Shown here: piece by piece, positions 43,094 through 53,311 of the stretch
Position numbering within the stretch: the stretch's first letter is position 1
Layout of the letters: every line of letters begins with the position of its first letter
Source of the DNA: Rhodobacterales bacterium
GTDB taxonomy: Bacteria; Pseudomonadota; Alphaproteobacteria; Rhodobacterales; Rhodobacteraceae
Reading direction: 5' to 3'
Assembly: GCA_003249215.1 (NCBI GenBank)
Contig: QKJR01000003.1
Coordinates: 1 to 64,000 of the forward strand
DNA: 64,000 nt
Position numbers and translations under genes: made by a program
Notes under the pieces: generated by a model
Told to the model about the DNA's origin: nothing
What the model saw: the letters and a program-made list of their open reading frames with translations, nothing else
Database searches by the model: none

Positions 43094-44614
43094 TCAGAGG
43101 CCGAGTTTCTTCGCCACGATCTCGTTCACCGCGGCGGGGTTGGCCTTGCCGCCCGAGGCCTTGATCACCTGCCCGGTGAACCAGCCCGCGAGTTTCGGGT
43201 TCTGTTTGGCCTTCTCGACCTGCGCGGGGTTGGCGGCGATGATCTCGTCGACCGCGGCCTCGATCGCGCCCAGATCGGTGACCTGTTTCATGCCGCGTGC
43301 CAGCACGATCTCGGCCGGATCGCCACCCTCGGTATAGACGATTTCAAACAGATCCTTGGCGATCTTGCCCGAGATGTCGCCGGCCTTGATCAGCGCGATG
43401 ATGCCGCCGAGCTGCGCCGGGCTGACCGGGCTCGCGCCGATCTCGGCGCCGTCCTTCTTGAGACGCCCGAAGAGCTCGTTGATGACCCAGTTCGCAGCGA
43501 GCTTGCCATCGCCACAGGCGGCCACGACCGCCTCGAAATAATCGGCATTCTCGACCTCGGCGGTCAGCACGCCCGCGTCATAGTCGCTCAGGCCCAAGCC
43601 CTCGACGAAGCGTGCCTTCTTGGCGTCGGGCAGCTCGGGCATCGAGGCCGCGATATCGTCGACCCACGCTTGCTCGATCTCCAGCGGCAGCAGGTCGGGG
43701 CAGGGGAAGTAGCGGTAATCATGCGCTTCTTCCTTCGAGCGCATCGAGCGCGTCTCGTTCTTGTCCGGGTCATAGAGCCGGGTTTCCTGCGTGACGGTGC
43801 CGCCATCCTCGAGGATCGCGATCTGGCGCCGGGCCTCATAATCGATCGCCGCCTGAATGAATCGCATCGAGTTCATGTTCTTCAGCTCGCAGCGCGTGCC
43901 GAGATGGCTGAAATCCTGCGTCGCCTGATATTTCTCATATTGCCCGGGCTTGCAGACCGAGACGTTCACGTCGCAGCGCAGGTTGCCGTTTTGCATGTTG
44001 CCGTCGCAGGTGCCCAAATACCGCAGGATCTGGCGCAGCTTGACGACATAGGCGGCGGCCTCCTCGGGGCCGCGGATATCGGGGCGGCTGACGATTTCCA
44101 TCAGCGCCACGCCGGTGCGGTTGAGGTCGACGAAAGACATGTTCGGGTCCATGTCGTGGATCGACTTGCCCGCGTCCTGCTCGAGGTGGATCCGCTCGAT
44201 CCGCACGCGGCGGCCGATGCCCGGGCCCATCTCGATCAGGATCTCGCCCTCGCCGACGATCGGGTGATAAAGCTGGCTGATTTGATAGCCCTGCGGCAAG
44301 TCGGGATAGAAATAGTTCTTGCGGTCGAAGGCGGAGAAGAGGTTGATCGCGGCCTTCAGGCCGAGCCCCGTCCGCACCGCCTGCGCCACGCAAAACTCGT
44401 TGATCACCGGCAGCATCCCGGGCATCGCCGCATCGACGAAGGCGACGTTCGAGTTCGGCTCGGCCCCGAAGGTGGTCGAGGCGCCCGAGAAGAGTTTCGC
44501 ATTCGAGCTGACCTGGGCATGGACCTCCATCCCGATCACCAGCTCCCAGTCGCTCTTGGCGCCGGCGATGACTTTCGGTTCGGGGGTCTTGAGGGTCAGG
44601 TGGTCGAGCATCAT
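43094..44614 (-). CDS. gatB: Aspartyl/glutamyl-tRNA(Asn/Gln) amidotransferase subunit GatB
   Basis: Kinase/tRNA-binding subunit of GatCAB, which amidates misacylated Glu-tRNA(Gln) and Asp-tRNA(Asn). It has 506 residues, near the usual 475-505. Conserved blocks: [54 protein letters not shown], and [16 protein letters not shown]. The C-terminal helical and tail (YqeY-like) domain ends [22 protein letters not shown] precedes the tandem ATGs at 44614 and 44611. gatA and gatC are not adjacent. A family-B repeat lies between it and pepN upstream on the same strand. Confidence 0.97.
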   Translation of the reverse strand: MMLDHLTLKTPEPKVIAGAKSDWELVIGMEVHAQVSSNAKLFSGASTTFGAEPNSNVAFVDAAMPGMLPVINEFCVAQAVRTGLGLKAAINLFSAFDRKNYFYPDLPQGYQISQLYHPIVGEGEILIEMGPGIGRRVRIERIHLEQDAGKSIHDMDPNMSFVDLNRTGVALMEIVSRPDIRGPEEAAAYVVKLRQILRYLGTCDGNMQNGNLRCDVNVSVCKPGQYEKYQATQDFSHLGTRCELKNMNSMRFIQAAIDYEARRQIAILEDGGTVTQETRLYDPDKNETRSMRSKEEAHDYRYFPCPDLLPLEIEQAWVDDIAASMPELPDAKKARFVEGLGLSDYDAGVLTAEVENADYFEAVVAACGDGKLAANWVINELFGRLKKDGAEIGASPVSPAQLGGIIALIKAGDISGKIAKDLFEIVYTEGGDPAEIVLARGMKQVTDLGAIEAAVDEIIAANPAQVEKAKQNPKLAGWFTGQVIKASGGKANPAAVNEIVAKKLGL

Positions 44615-44705
44615 CGCGATCCTTTTGCAGTCTATCGCCTTCTAGGCCCTCCCGTCGCGGCGGGCAAGATGCCGGGCCGATCCGCGGGCGGCGGTGTCGC
44701 TTTTT

Positions 44706-44789
44706 GAGTATTTGAGCCAAGAAAAAGTAGCAGGGCTTTTCCTGGTCGAAATACTCCGGGGGGGCCGCAGGCGGGGGGCAGGGCCCCCC
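44706..44789. repeat. Interspersed intergenic repeat, copy 5 (family B, complete)
   Basis: Left arm GAGTATTTGAGCCAAGAAAA (44706-44725, plus AG), short loop, imperfect right arm 44736-44756 ending in GAAATACTC, then CCGGGGGG and a 7-bp hairpin GGGGGGC-AGG-GCCCCCC (44773-44789). Here the family-B arm is coupled to the same G/C hairpin seen in family A. It separates pepN from gatB, which are on the same strand. Confidence 0.8.
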
Positions 44790-44798
44790 TCCGACCTC

Positions 44799-47345
44799 TC
44801 AGCCCAGAAGCCGCGCGGTCATTTCGGAAAGATCGCGGCTGAGGCCCTGGGTCTGCGCAATTCGGCCCAGCTCCCCGCGCATCAGCGCCTGCCGCCCGGC
44901 GTCGTAGCGCGCCCAGGTCTCAAAGGCCGTCGACATCCGTGCGGCGGTCTGCGGGTTGAGCGGGTCGAGCCGAATGAGCCAGTCGGCATAGAAGCGGTAA
45001 CCTGCGCCATCCGCCCGATGGAAGCCCGAGTGATTGGCCGAGAGCCCGCCCATGACCGAACGGAAGCGGTTCGGGTTCTTCCAGTCGAAGAGTGGATCAG
45101 CGGCGAGGGTGGTCGCGGTCTCGGGCGCGGTTTCCGGGGGCGCATAGGCCAGCTGCGCCATGAACCATTTGTCCATGACGAGGCGGTTCGTGGCCCAGCG
45201 GGCGCGGAAGGTGGCCAGCGGCGCCTCGGCCTTACCCGCGGCGATCAGACAGGCCAGCGCGCCGAAGCTCTCGGTCATGTTGTCGGCACCGGCAAAGAGC
45301 GCCTCGGCCCGCGCGCCGCCGTCAAGGCGCGAAAGCAGCCCGAGCGCGGCGAGCCGCAGCGCGCGTTGACCCGCGGGGGCCGCGTCGGGCGCATAGGCGC
45401 CGGGCACCGCCATAGCGTCGTAAAGCGTGGCGAGGGTGGTTTCGTGGCGGGTCGCGACGGTCATGGCGAGCGCCTCACGCGCGGCATGGATCGCGTCGGG
45501 GTCGGGCACCTTTCCCGCGGCGTGCAGTGCGGCGGCGATCTCATCCTCGCCCGGCAGGCGCAGACAGAGCGCGCGGAAGGCGGGTTCGGCGGTGTCATCC
45601 GCCAGAAGTCCACCCACCGCCTCGATATAGTCGGGCCCCGGCGCTGCGCCGCCCGCCATTGCGATCAGCGTGTCGCGGGCAAGGCCCCGGCCCGCCTCCC
45701 AACGGTTGAACGGGTCGGTGTCATGGGCGAGCAGGAAGGCCTGCTCGGCGGCCGTCGTCGCGCGGTCGAGCGAAACCGGCGCCGAGAAACCGCGCAGGAT
45801 CGAGGGCACGGGCTTCGCTCCCAGCCCCTCGAAGGTGAAGCTCTGCTTGCCTTCCGTCATCTCCAGAATGGTCGTCGGCACCACCTCATCGCCATTCGGG
45901 GACAGAAGCCCCACGGCGATCGGGATGAGGCGCGCGGGCTTGTCGGGCTGGCCCGGCGTCGGCGCGGTTTCCTGCGTGAACTCAAGCGTATAGGTGCCGT
46001 CCTTGAAGTGGTCGATGACCTTAAGAACCGGCGTTCCCGCATCGGTATACCAGCGCTTGAACTGGCTCAGTTCGCGCCCCGAGCTGTCCTCGAACACCTT
46101 GATCCAGTCCTCGATCGTGCAGGCCTGCCCGTCATGGCGGTCGAAATAGAGATCGAGCGCCTTGCGATAGCCCGCGGGGCCGACCAGAGTTTTCAGCATG
46201 CCGACCACCTCGGCGCCCTTCTCGTAGACGGTCGCGGTGTAGAAGTTGTTGATTTCACGGTAATGATCGGGCCGCGGGGGATGCGCGAGCGGCCCCGCAT
46301 CCTCGCGGAACTGGCGCGCGCGCAGGGCGGCGACGTCCTCGATCCGCTTGACGGCGCCTGCGCGCATATCGGCGGTGAAGCTCTGGTCGCGGAAGACGGT
46401 CAGCCCCTCTTTCAGGCAAAGCTGGAACCAGTCGCGGCAGGTGATCCGGTTGCCGGTCCAATTGTGGAAATACTCATGTGCGATCACCGCCTCGATCCGC
46501 TCGTAATCGGTATCGGTCGCGGTCTCGGGCGAGGCCAGAACGAGCTTGGAGTTGAAAATGTTCAACCCCTTGTTCTCCATCGCGCCCATATTGAAGTCAT
46601 CGACGGCGACAATGTTGAAAATGTCCAAGTCGTATTCGCGGCCATAGGCGCGCTCGTCCCACGCCATCGAGCGGGCCAGCGCCCCCAAGGCGAAGTCGCA
46701 GCGGTCCTGATCGCCCGGACGGACCCAGATATTGAGATCGACCTTGCGCCCGGATTGCGTGGTGAAGTCGCCAGAAGTCGCGATCAGATCGCCCGCGACC
46801 AGCGCGAAGAGATAGGCGGGCTTCGGCCAGGGATCGTCCCATTCGGCCCAGCCGGGCCCCTCGGCCACCGGATTGCCATTCGACAGCAGCACCGGGAAAT
46901 CGCCCTCGATCCGCACATGGAAGCGCGCCATCACATCGGGGCGGTCGGGATAGAAGGTGATCTTGCGGAAGCCCTCAGCCTCGCATTGCGTGCAATACAT
47001 GCCATTCGACATATAGAGCCCCTCGAGCGCGGTATTGGCCTCGGGCGCGATCTCGACCTCGGTCTCGAGGGTGAAGGGATGCTCGGGCAGGGCGGCGGGA
47101 TGCACGGTCAGCCCGGTCTCGGTCAGCAGGTAATCCGCCGGAGCAAGCGCTACGCCATCAATCGCGAGCGAGATCAGCTTGAGCTCCTCGCCATCAAGCT
47201 GCAGCGCCGCGCCGGGCAGCTCCGGGGTCAGCGCGAGCTGGGCCCGCACCCGGGTCGAGAGCGGCGCGAGACGAAAGTCGAGATGCACGGTCGAGAGGGT
47301 GAACGGATAGGGGCGGTAATCGGAGAGGAGCGTGGTGCCGGTCAT
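44799..47345 (-). CDS. pepN: Aminopeptidase N (M1 family)
   Basis: 848-residue zinc aminopeptidase of the proteobacterial PepN type (four-domain). ATG 47345 starts at the family N-terminus; longer frames would cross the pepN-glcB promoter region. The exopeptidase motif GAMENKG and the zinc site HEYFH (H290, E291, H294) with third ligand E313 after 18 residues are intact. Upstream [21 protein letters not shown] is a PepN landmark (quoted blocks around residues 120-140). No signal peptide; cytoplasmic peptide turnover. Divergent from glcB. Confidence 0.96.
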   Translation of the reverse strand: MTGTTLLSDYRPYPFTLSTVHLDFRLAPLSTRVRAQLALTPELPGAALQLDGEELKLISLAIDGVALAPADYLLTETGLTVHPAALPEHPFTLETEVEIAPEANTALEGLYMSNGMYCTQCEAEGFRKITFYPDRPDVMARFHVRIEGDFPVLLSNGNPVAEGPGWAEWDDPWPKPAYLFALVAGDLIATSGDFTTQSGRKVDLNIWVRPGDQDRCDFALGALARSMAWDERAYGREYDLDIFNIVAVDDFNMGAMENKGLNIFNSKLVLASPETATDTDYERIEAVIAHEYFHNWTGNRITCRDWFQLCLKEGLTVFRDQSFTADMRAGAVKRIEDVAALRARQFREDAGPLAHPPRPDHYREINNFYTATVYEKGAEVVGMLKTLVGPAGYRKALDLYFDRHDGQACTIEDWIKVFEDSSGRELSQFKRWYTDAGTPVLKVIDHFKDGTYTLEFTQETAPTPGQPDKPARLIPIAVGLLSPNGDEVVPTTILEMTEGKQSFTFEGLGAKPVPSILRGFSAPVSLDRATTAAEQAFLLAHDTDPFNRWEAGRGLARDTLIAMAGGAAPGPDYIEAVGGLLADDTAEPAFRALCLRLPGEDEIAAALHAAGKVPDPDAIHAAREALAMTVATRHETTLATLYDAMAVPGAYAPDAAPAGQRALRLAALGLLSRLDGGARAEALFAGADNMTESFGALACLIAAGKAEAPLATFRARWATNRLVMDKWFMAQLAYAPPETAPETATTLAADPLFDWKNPNRFRSVMGGLSANHSGFHRADGAGYRFYADWLIRLDPLNPQTAARMSTAFETWARYDAGRQALMRGELGRIAQTQGLSRDLSEMTARLLG

Positions 47346-47430
47346 GATCTGTCCAGAAATGCGAGGTCGTCCAAGGCTAGGCCGCGGGGGGGGCAGGTTC
47401 AAGGGCACCCCGGGTCGGGGCTTGGCAGAG

Positions 47431-47449
47431 TGGTCAGTCCGACTGACCA
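47431..47449. promoter_or_regulatory. Palindromic operator candidate between pepN and glcB
   Basis: TGGTCAGT-CCG-ACTGACCA is a perfect 8-bp inverted repeat with a 3-nt centre, 84 nt before the malate synthase ATG and 86 nt before pepN. TGGTC...GACCA is typical of FadR-subfamily GntR regulators, which include the glycolate regulator GlcC. Control of glcB by such a factor is an inference; no regulator gene is present in the window. Confidence 0.5.
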
Positions 47450-47532
47450 AAAGCGCGAAGCCGCGGCGTTTTCCGCTGGACAGTGCCGGGCGGCTTGGCA
47501 AGAGTTCCCCGAACGGACGACAGGAGGGGTGC

Positions 47533-49689
47533 ATGACGGATCGGGTGGAACGCGACGGGCTCAAGGTGGCGTCGGAGCTGGCGGAGTTCATCGAAACGCG
47601 CGCATTGCCGGGGACCGGCGTGGAGGCGGGGGCCTTCTGGCACGGGTTCTCGCAGCTCGTGCATGAGCTCGGGCCGAAGAACCGTGCGTTGCTGGACAAG
47701 CGCGCCGCATTGCAGGCGCAGATCGACGCCTGGCATCTGGCGCGCCGCGGGCAGGAGCATGACCCGGTCGCCTATCGCGCCTTCCTGACCTCGATCGGCT
47801 ATCTCGTGCCCGAGGGCGGCGATTTCTCCATCGAGACCGCGCCCACCGATCCGGAATTCGCCGAAGTGTGCGGGCCGCAGCTCGTGGTGCCGATCATGAA
47901 TGCGCGCTATGCGCTCAACGCGGCGAATGCGCGCTGGGGCTCGCTTTACGATGCGCTCTACGGCACCGATGCGCTGGGCGATGCGCCCACGGGCGGCGGC
48001 TATGATCCGGCGCGCGGCGCGCGGGTGATCGCACGCGCCAAGGAGTTTCTCGACACGGCCTGTCCGCTGGTGGCCGGATCCTGGGCCGAGGTCACCCGGC
48101 TCTGGGTGCAGGACGGAGGCCTTTTCGTGGCCGGCGCCGAGGAGACGGGGCCGATGGACCCCGCGCAATTCGTGGGCTTCGCCGGCGCGCCCGAGGCGCC
48201 TTCGGCGGTCGTGCTCAAGAACAACGGGTTGCATCTGATCATCGACGTGAAGGCCGATCACCCGATCGGTGCGGTGGACCCGGCCGGGATCTGCGATCTG
48301 CGGCTCGAATCCGCGATTTCCTCGATCATGGATTGCGAGGATTCAGTCGCGGCCGTCGATGCCGAGGACAAGGTTCTGGCCTATTCGAATTGGCTCGGGC
48401 TGATGCGCGGAACCCTGTCCGAAGAGGTAAGCAAGGGCGGCAAGAGCTTTACCCGTGCGCTGGCGCCCGATCTTGGGTTCATGACGCCCGAGGGCGGCGA
48501 GCTGCGCCTCAAGGGGCGTGCACTGATGCTGGTGCGCAATGTGGGTCACCTGATGACCAACCCCGCGATCCTGACCCGCGACGGCGAGGAGGCCTTCGAG
48601 GGGCTGATGGATGCGATGGTGACCACGCTCTGCGCGATGCATGATCTGGAGAAGGTCGCGGGCGATCGCAATTCGATCACCGGCTCGGTCTATGTTGTAA
48701 AACCGAAAATGCATGGGCCCGAAGAGGTCGAATTCGCCTGCGAAATCTTCGATCATGTTGAAAAAGTGCTAGGCCTGCCGCGCTACACGGTCAAGCTCGG
48801 GATCATGGACGAGGAGCGCCGGACCTCGGTCAACCTCAAGGAATGCATCCGCGCGGCGGCGCATCGGGTGGCCTTCATCAACACCGGCTTTCTCGACCGC
48901 ACCGGCGACGAGATCCATACCTCGATGGAGGCTGGCCCGATGATCGCCAAGGGCGAGATGAAGAGCCAGCCGTGGATTTCCGCCTATGAGGACCGCAACG
49001 TCGATATCGGTCTGCGCTGTGGCCTCGCGGGGCGGGCGCAGATCGGCAAGGGGATGTGGGCGGCGCCGGACCGGATGGCCGAGATGCTCTCCGCCAAGAT
49101 CGGTCATCCGATGGCCGGGGCGAACTGCGCCTGGGTGCCGAGCCCGACCGCCGCGACCCTGCACGCAACGCATTACCACGCGGTCGACGTCAAGGCGCGA
49201 CAGGCCGAGATTGCGGCGATGCACCGCCCCGAGCGGCTCGACGATCTGCTCACCCTGCCGCTCGCGACCGGCAAGAACTATTCCGAGGCCGAGATCACCG
49301 CCGAGATCGAGAACAACGCCCAAGGCATCCTCGGCTATGTGGTGCGCTGGGTCGATCAAGGGGTCGGCTGCTCGAAAGTGCCCGATATTCATGATGTTGG
49401 CCTGATGGAGGATCGCGCGACCTGCCGGATCTCGAGCCAGGCGCTCGCCAACTGGCTGCTTCACGGGGTGGTCAGCGAGGCGCGCGTGATGGAGGCGATG
49501 CGCAAGATGGCCGCTGTGGTCGATCGTCAGAATGCGGGCGATTCGGAGTATCGGCCGATGGCGCCGGGCTTCGACGGGATCGCCTTCCAGGCGGCCTGCG
49601 ATCTGGTGTTCAAGGGCCGAGTGCAACCCTCGGGCTATACCGAGCCGGTGCTGCACGCCCGTCGTCGCCAACTCAAGGCGCAGGGCTGA
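47533..49689 (+). CDS. glcB: Malate synthase G
   Basis: Condenses acetyl-CoA with glyoxylate to malate. From ATG 47533 (AGGAGGGG at 47522-47529) it has 718 residues, the monomeric MSG size. The GlcB-type blocks [59 protein letters not shown] and [29 protein letters not shown] (seen in pieces) are all present. In relatives without isocitrate lyase this enzyme serves the ethylmalonyl-CoA pathway; whether that holds here cannot be seen from the window. A palindrome lies upstream and a repeat element downstream. Confidence 0.96.
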   Translation: MTDRVERDGLKVASELAEFIETRALPGTGVEAGAFWHGFSQLVHELGPKNRALLDKRAALQAQIDAWHLARRGQEHDPVAYRAFLTSIGYLVPEGGDFSIETAPTDPEFAEVCGPQLVVPIMNARYALNAANARWGSLYDALYGTDALGDAPTGGGYDPARGARVIARAKEFLDTACPLVAGSWAEVTRLWVQDGGLFVAGAEETGPMDPAQFVGFAGAPEAPSAVVLKNNGLHLIIDVKADHPIGAVDPAGICDLRLESAISSIMDCEDSVAAVDAEDKVLAYSNWLGLMRGTLSEEVSKGGKSFTRALAPDLGFMTPEGGELRLKGRALMLVRNVGHLMTNPAILTRDGEEAFEGLMDAMVTTLCAMHDLEKVAGDRNSITGSVYVVKPKMHGPEEVEFACEIFDHVEKVLGLPRYTVKLGIMDEERRTSVNLKECIRAAAHRVAFINTGFLDRTGDEIHTSMEAGPMIAKGEMKSQPWISAYEDRNVDIGLRCGLAGRAQIGKGMWAAPDRMAEMLSAKIGHPMAGANCAWVPSPTAATLHATHYHAVDVKARQAEIAAMHRPERLDDLLTLPLATGKNYSEAEITAEIENNAQGILGYVVRWVDQGVGCSKVPDIHDVGLMEDRATCRISSQALANWLLHGVVSEARVMEAMRKMAAVVDRQNAGDSEYRPMAPGFDGIAFQAACDLVFKGRVQPSGYTEPVLHARRRQLKAQG

Positions 49690-49702
49690 CCCAGAGCGAG
49701 CA

Positions 49703-49773
49703 GGGGGGCTGTCTGCCCCCCTCTTCGCATGGTGCGAATTCACCCCCCGAGGATATTTCGGTCAGGTTGAAGG
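49703..49773. repeat. Interspersed intergenic repeat, copy 6 (family A, single arm)
   Basis: Hairpin GGGGGGC-TGTCT-GCCCCCC (49703-49721), then one arm starting CCCCCCGAGGATATTTCGG and ending CAGGTTGAAG (49744-49773). No facing right arm is present. It lies between glcB and the amidotransferase gene, both on the plus strand. Confidence 0.78.
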
Positions 49774-49885
49774 GGGCAGGTGCGTCTGCGGCGGGTGCTT
49801 TGGGCGCATCTGCACAGGGTTTGCGCGTCAAGCGGGGTTTTCCTGAGCGCATTCCGTCGCTAGCTTCCTTGCAAAGGAGCATGAC

Positions 49886-50662
49886 ATGACCAGACCTGTC
49901 GTCGGCATCATCGGGAACCGCAATCTGCTGAACGGGCGCTATCCGACCCATGAGGGCGGGCAGATGAATTCCTGCGCGGTCAGCCATGTCGCGGGCTGTA
50001 TCCCGCTCCTGATCCCGGCCGATCCCGATTACGTTTCGGTCGAGGAGCTGATGGAGGTCTGCGACGGGTTCCTGCTCACCGGTGGGCGGCCGAACGTGCA
50101 CCCGAGCGAATATGGCGAGATGGAAACCGAGAAGCACGGCACCTTCGACCGGGCGCGTGATGCGATCACCCTGCCGCTGGTGCGGGCCTGTGTCGCGCGG
50201 GGGCAGCCCTTCCTCGGGATCTGTCGCGGCTTTCAGGAGGTCAATGTCGCGATGGGGGGCACGCTGCACCCCGAGATCCGCGAGTTGCCGGGCCGGATGA
50301 ACCACCGGATGCCGCCCGAGGGCACGCTCGAGGAGGCGTTTGCGATCCGGCACAAGGTGATCCTGCAGCCGGGCGGGCGCTTTGCGGCGCTGTTCGGGGC
50401 CGATGAGGTGATGACCAATACGCTGCACGGGCAGGGGATCAGTGCTGCAGGCCCGCGGATCGTGGTCGAGGGCCATGCCGAGGATGGCACGCCCGAGGCG
50501 ATCTGGGTCAAGGACGCGCCGGGCTTCACCCTCGCGGTGCAATGGCATCCGGAATGGAACGCCGAGGCCGATCCGGTCTCGCGGCCGTTGTTCTCGGCCT
50601 TTGGCGATGCGGTGCGGGCCTGGGCTGCGGGGCAGCGGCCCGCGGTCGCGCGCAGCGCCTGA
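49886..50662 (+). CDS. Class I glutamine amidotransferase-like hydrolase (PuuD / gamma-Glu-GABA hydrolase family)
   Basis: 258 residues. The catalytic triad is visible: nucleophile C113 in FLGICRGFQEVNVA, and H221 with E223 in VQWHPEW. The N-terminal VVGIIGNRN and FLLTGGRPNVHP blocks match the PuuD-like peptidase C26 family. Members hydrolyse gamma-glutamyl-GABA or related gamma-glutamyl amides in polyamine catabolism. No puu genes adjoin it, so the substrate is uncertain. AAGGAG lies 6 nt before ATG 49886. Its stop is one base from the stop of the convergent AlkD-like gene. Confidence 0.9.
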   Translation: MTRPVVGIIGNRNLLNGRYPTHEGGQMNSCAVSHVAGCIPLLIPADPDYVSVEELMEVCDGFLLTGGRPNVHPSEYGEMETEKHGTFDRARDAITLPLVRACVARGQPFLGICRGFQEVNVAMGGTLHPEIRELPGRMNHRMPPEGTLEEAFAIRHKVILQPGGRFAALFGADEVMTNTLHGQGISAAGPRIVVEGHAEDGTPEAIWVKDAPGFTLAVQWHPEWNAEADPVSRPLFSAFGDAVRAWAAGQRPAVARSA

Positions 50663-50663
50663 G

Positions 50664-51497
50664 CTATTTCAGGTATTTCGCGGCTTCCTTGCGGGCGAAG
50701 GGCTTGAGTGTGGCGCCGTGTTCGGCAAGCCAGTCGCGCACGCGCGCCGGATCATGTTTGGAAAGCTCGCGCAGCCACCAGCCGATCGCCTTCTGAATGA
50801 ACCAGTCACGCTCGGGCGCAAGGCGCGCGCCCCAGCCGAGGATGCGCGCGCGGATCGCCTGCTCTTCCTCGGTGGGATTGTTCGATTTTGTAAAGGGCAG
50901 GGTGATGACGAGCGCCGCGCGCCGGGTCCACATGTTCGAATTGTCCAACCAGGTCTCGACCTCGTCGAGGCGCGTGGGATCGGCGGCCAGACGCCGGCTG
51001 CCCGCGTTGCAGGCGTGATCGGCCACCGCCCAGGCGTCGAACCCGGGGGCCCAGCCTGTGATCGTGCGCCAGACCGCATCGTCGGGCCGGATCCGCGCCT
51101 GGGTGAGCAGCTTCGCGGCCGCGACCTTGGCTTCGTGAATATCGCTCTGCCAGAGCGCCTCGGCGAGCGCCACGCGTTCTTCGAGGGTGGCCTGCGTACG
51201 CCAGAGCCGCGTCATGTCCTCGATCAGCGGAACCGGCACGCCGAGATAGCGCCGTGGCGCCTTGTGATACTCGGCTGCACCCGCCGCCCGCTCGGCATCG
51301 CCACAGCATTCAAGCGCGGCGATCGCCTCCTCGAGGCTGGGCGGGGGAAGGGCTGCTTCCTCGTCAAGCTCTTCATATTGCGTGTATTCCGCGTCCGAGT
51401 CGGCATAGGCGCGGGCTTCGGCCGCGGCTTGCGCCTCGGCTTCGGTGAGCGGCCGGTCCTCGGCAACCACCACCCGCGATTTGCGCTTGCGCCCCAT
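50664..51497 (-). CDS. DNA alkylation repair (AlkD-like HEAT-repeat) protein
   Basis: 277 residues. Residues of about 60-275 look like the AlkD/DNA-alkylation-repair HEAT fold: paired helices with MWTRRAALVITLPF and DWFIQKAIGWWLRELSKHDP, where the Trp/Arg/Asp-rich helices line the DNA face in AlkD. Active members are glycosylases that remove cationic alkyl bases without base flipping. The first 55 residues (Ala/Glu/Asp-rich) are an extension not seen in AlkD. It is the last gene of a glmU-glmS-alkD-like set; its start overlaps the glmS stop by one base. Catalysis is inferred only. Confidence 0.82.
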   Translation of the reverse strand: MGRKRKSRVVVAEDRPLTEAEAQAAAEARAYADSDAEYTQYEELDEEAALPPPSLEEAIAALECCGDAERAAGAAEYHKAPRRYLGVPVPLIEDMTRLWRTQATLEERVALAEALWQSDIHEAKVAAAKLLTQARIRPDDAVWRTITGWAPGFDAWAVADHACNAGSRRLAADPTRLDEVETWLDNSNMWTRRAALVITLPFTKSNNPTEEEQAIRARILGWGARLAPERDWFIQKAIGWWLRELSKHDPARVRDWLAEHGATLKPFARKEAAKYLK

Positions 51498-53311
51498 TAC
51501 TCGACCGTCACCGATTTCGCGAGGTTGCGCGGCTGATCGACATCGGTGCCCTTGGCGACCGCGGTGTGATAGGCGAGGAGCTGCGCGGGCAGCGCGTAGA
51601 GGATCGGCGCGAAGGTCTCGGCCACCTCGGGCATTCGGAGCGTGGCCCAGGTGCCCTCCGCGGCCGCTTCGAGCCCCTTGGAATCCGAGACCAGAAGCAC
51701 CTGGCCGTGGCGCGCCATCACCTCCTGCATGTTCGAGACGGTCTTATCGAAGAGCCGGTCGTGCGGCGCCATCACGATCACCGGCACCATCCGGTCGATG
51801 AGCGCGATCGGCCCGTGCTTGAGCTCGCCCGAAGCATAGCCTTCCGCGTGGATATAGCTGATTTCCTTGAGCTTCAGCGCGCCTTCGAGGGCCAGCGGGA
51901 ACATCGCGCCCCGCCCGAGGAAGAGGATATCCTGCGCCTCGGCGAGGCGCTCGCCGAGTTTTTCGATCTGCTCCGACAGGCCTAGGGTCGCGTTCATCAA
52001 GCCCGGCAGGGCGCGCAAGCTGCCCATATGGGTGGCGAGCTCGGCTTCGCTCAGATGGCCGCGGTCGCGGGCGGCCTTGAGCGCGAGGGTGGCGAGCACA
52101 AGAAGCTGGCAGGTGAAGGCCTTGGTCGAGGCCACGCCGACCTCGACCCCCGCGAGGATTGGCAGTGCGATATCGCTCTCGCGCGCGATCGACGAGGTGG
52201 GGACGTTCACAACGGCCACGGTTTTCGCAACCTTTTCATGGCAATAGCGCAGCGCGGCCAGCGTATCGGCGGTCTCGCCCGACTGGCTCACGAAGATTGC
52301 GTAGCTGTCTTCGGGCAGCGGCGGCTCGCGGTAGCGGAATTCCGAGGCGACGTCGATCTCGACCGGCAGACGGGCGAGAGTCTCGAACCAGTATTTCGCC
52401 ACCGAACAGGCATAGAAGGCGGTGCCGCAGGCAACCAGCGTCAGGCGCGAAATGTTGGAAAAGTCCAATTCTTCGGGCAGATTGAGCCGGTCACCGGCGA
52501 GATAATGTCGCAAAGCGTCACCCAGTACGACGGGCTGCTCGGCGATTTCCTTGGCCATGAAATGCTTGTAGCCGGCCTTTTCGATCCGCGCGGCGCCGAG
52601 GTCGATGCGCAGTTCGTCGCGGTTCGCGCGGCGCCCGGCCGCGTCGAAGATCTCGGCCCCTTGGCGGGTGATGAAGGCGTAATCGCCCTCGTCCAGATAG
52701 GTGATCCGATCGGTCAGCGGGGCGAGCGCGATCGCGTCCGAGCCCACGAACATCTCGCCGTCGCCATGGCCGATCGCGAGTGGAGATCCCTTGCGCGCTG
52801 CGATCATCAGATCGTCCTCGCCGTCGAAGACCCAAAGGAGCGCGAAGGCGCCGTCGAGCTTCTTCAAGGTCGCGATGGCCGCTTCGCGCGGGCCAAGCCC
52901 TTGATCCATAAACATTCGCGTCAGCAGGGCGACGGTCTCGGAATCGGTCTGAGTCTCGGGGTGGATGCCGGCTTGGGCCAACTCGGTGCGCAATTCCCGG
53001 AAATTTTCGATGATCCCGTTATGCACCACGGCGACCGGCCCCGAGCGATGCGGATGCGCGTTGCCGGTGGTCGCGGCGCCATGCGTCGCCCAACGGGTAT
53101 GGCCGATGCCGGCCTTGCCGGGCAGCGGCTCGTGTACGAGCAGATCCGAGAGGTTCACGAGCTTGCCGACCGCGCGCCGGCGGTCGAGACGGCCGTGGTT
53201 CACCGTGGCGATGCCGGCGCTGTCATAGCCGCGATATTCGAGCCGCTTGAGGCTTTCCACCAGCAGCGGAGCCACCTCGTGATTGCCAAGAACGCCAATG
53301 ATGCCGCACAT
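51497..53311 (-). CDS. glmS: Glutamine--fructose-6-phosphate aminotransferase (isomerizing) GlmS
   Basis: Makes glucosamine-6-phosphate from fructose-6-phosphate and glutamine, the entry to UDP-GlcNAc and thus to peptidoglycan and lipid A. It has 604 residues. Cys2 (MCGIIGVLG) is the N-terminal nucleophile of the glutaminase domain, and RLEYRGYDSAGIA, HTRWATHG and DSETVA follow. Two SIS domains carry ACGTAFYACSVAKYW, SQSGETADTLAAL and GRGAMFPLALEGALKLKE, and the C-terminal tail is LAKSVTVE. Its start abuts the glmU stop exactly. No glmS ribozyme is expected or seen. Confidence 0.98.
   Translation of the reverse strand: MCGIIGVLGNHEVAPLLVESLKRLEYRGYDSAGIATVNHGRLDRRRAVGKLVNLSDLLVHEPLPGKAGIGHTRWATHGAATTGNAHPHRSGPVAVVHNGIIENFRELRTELAQAGIHPETQTDSETVALLTRMFMDQGLGPREAAIATLKKLDGAFALLWVFDGEDDLMIAARKGSPLAIGHGDGEMFVGSDAIALAPLTDRITYLDEGDYAFITRQGAEIFDAAGRRANRDELRIDLGAARIEKAGYKHFMAKEIAEQPVVLGDALRHYLAGDRLNLPEELDFSNISRLTLVACGTAFYACSVAKYWFETLARLPVEIDVASEFRYREPPLPEDSYAIFVSQSGETADTLAALRYCHEKVAKTVAVVNVPTSSIARESDIALPILAGVEVGVASTKAFTCQLLVLATLALKAARDRGHLSEAELATHMGSLRALPGLMNATLGLSEQIEKLGERLAEAQDILFLGRGAMFPLALEGALKLKEISYIHAEGYASGELKHGPIALIDRMVPVIVMAPHDRLFDKTVSNMQEVMARHGQVLLVSDSKGLEAAAEGTWATLRMPEVAETFAPILYALPAQLLAYHTAVAKGTDVDQPRNLAKSVTVE

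Noticed and set aside
44694-47666. Plus-strand open frame of 990 codons opposite pepN
   Set aside because: Longest open frame in the window but rich in Arg/Gly/His with no domain; pepN on the minus strand has GAMEN and HExxH motifs.
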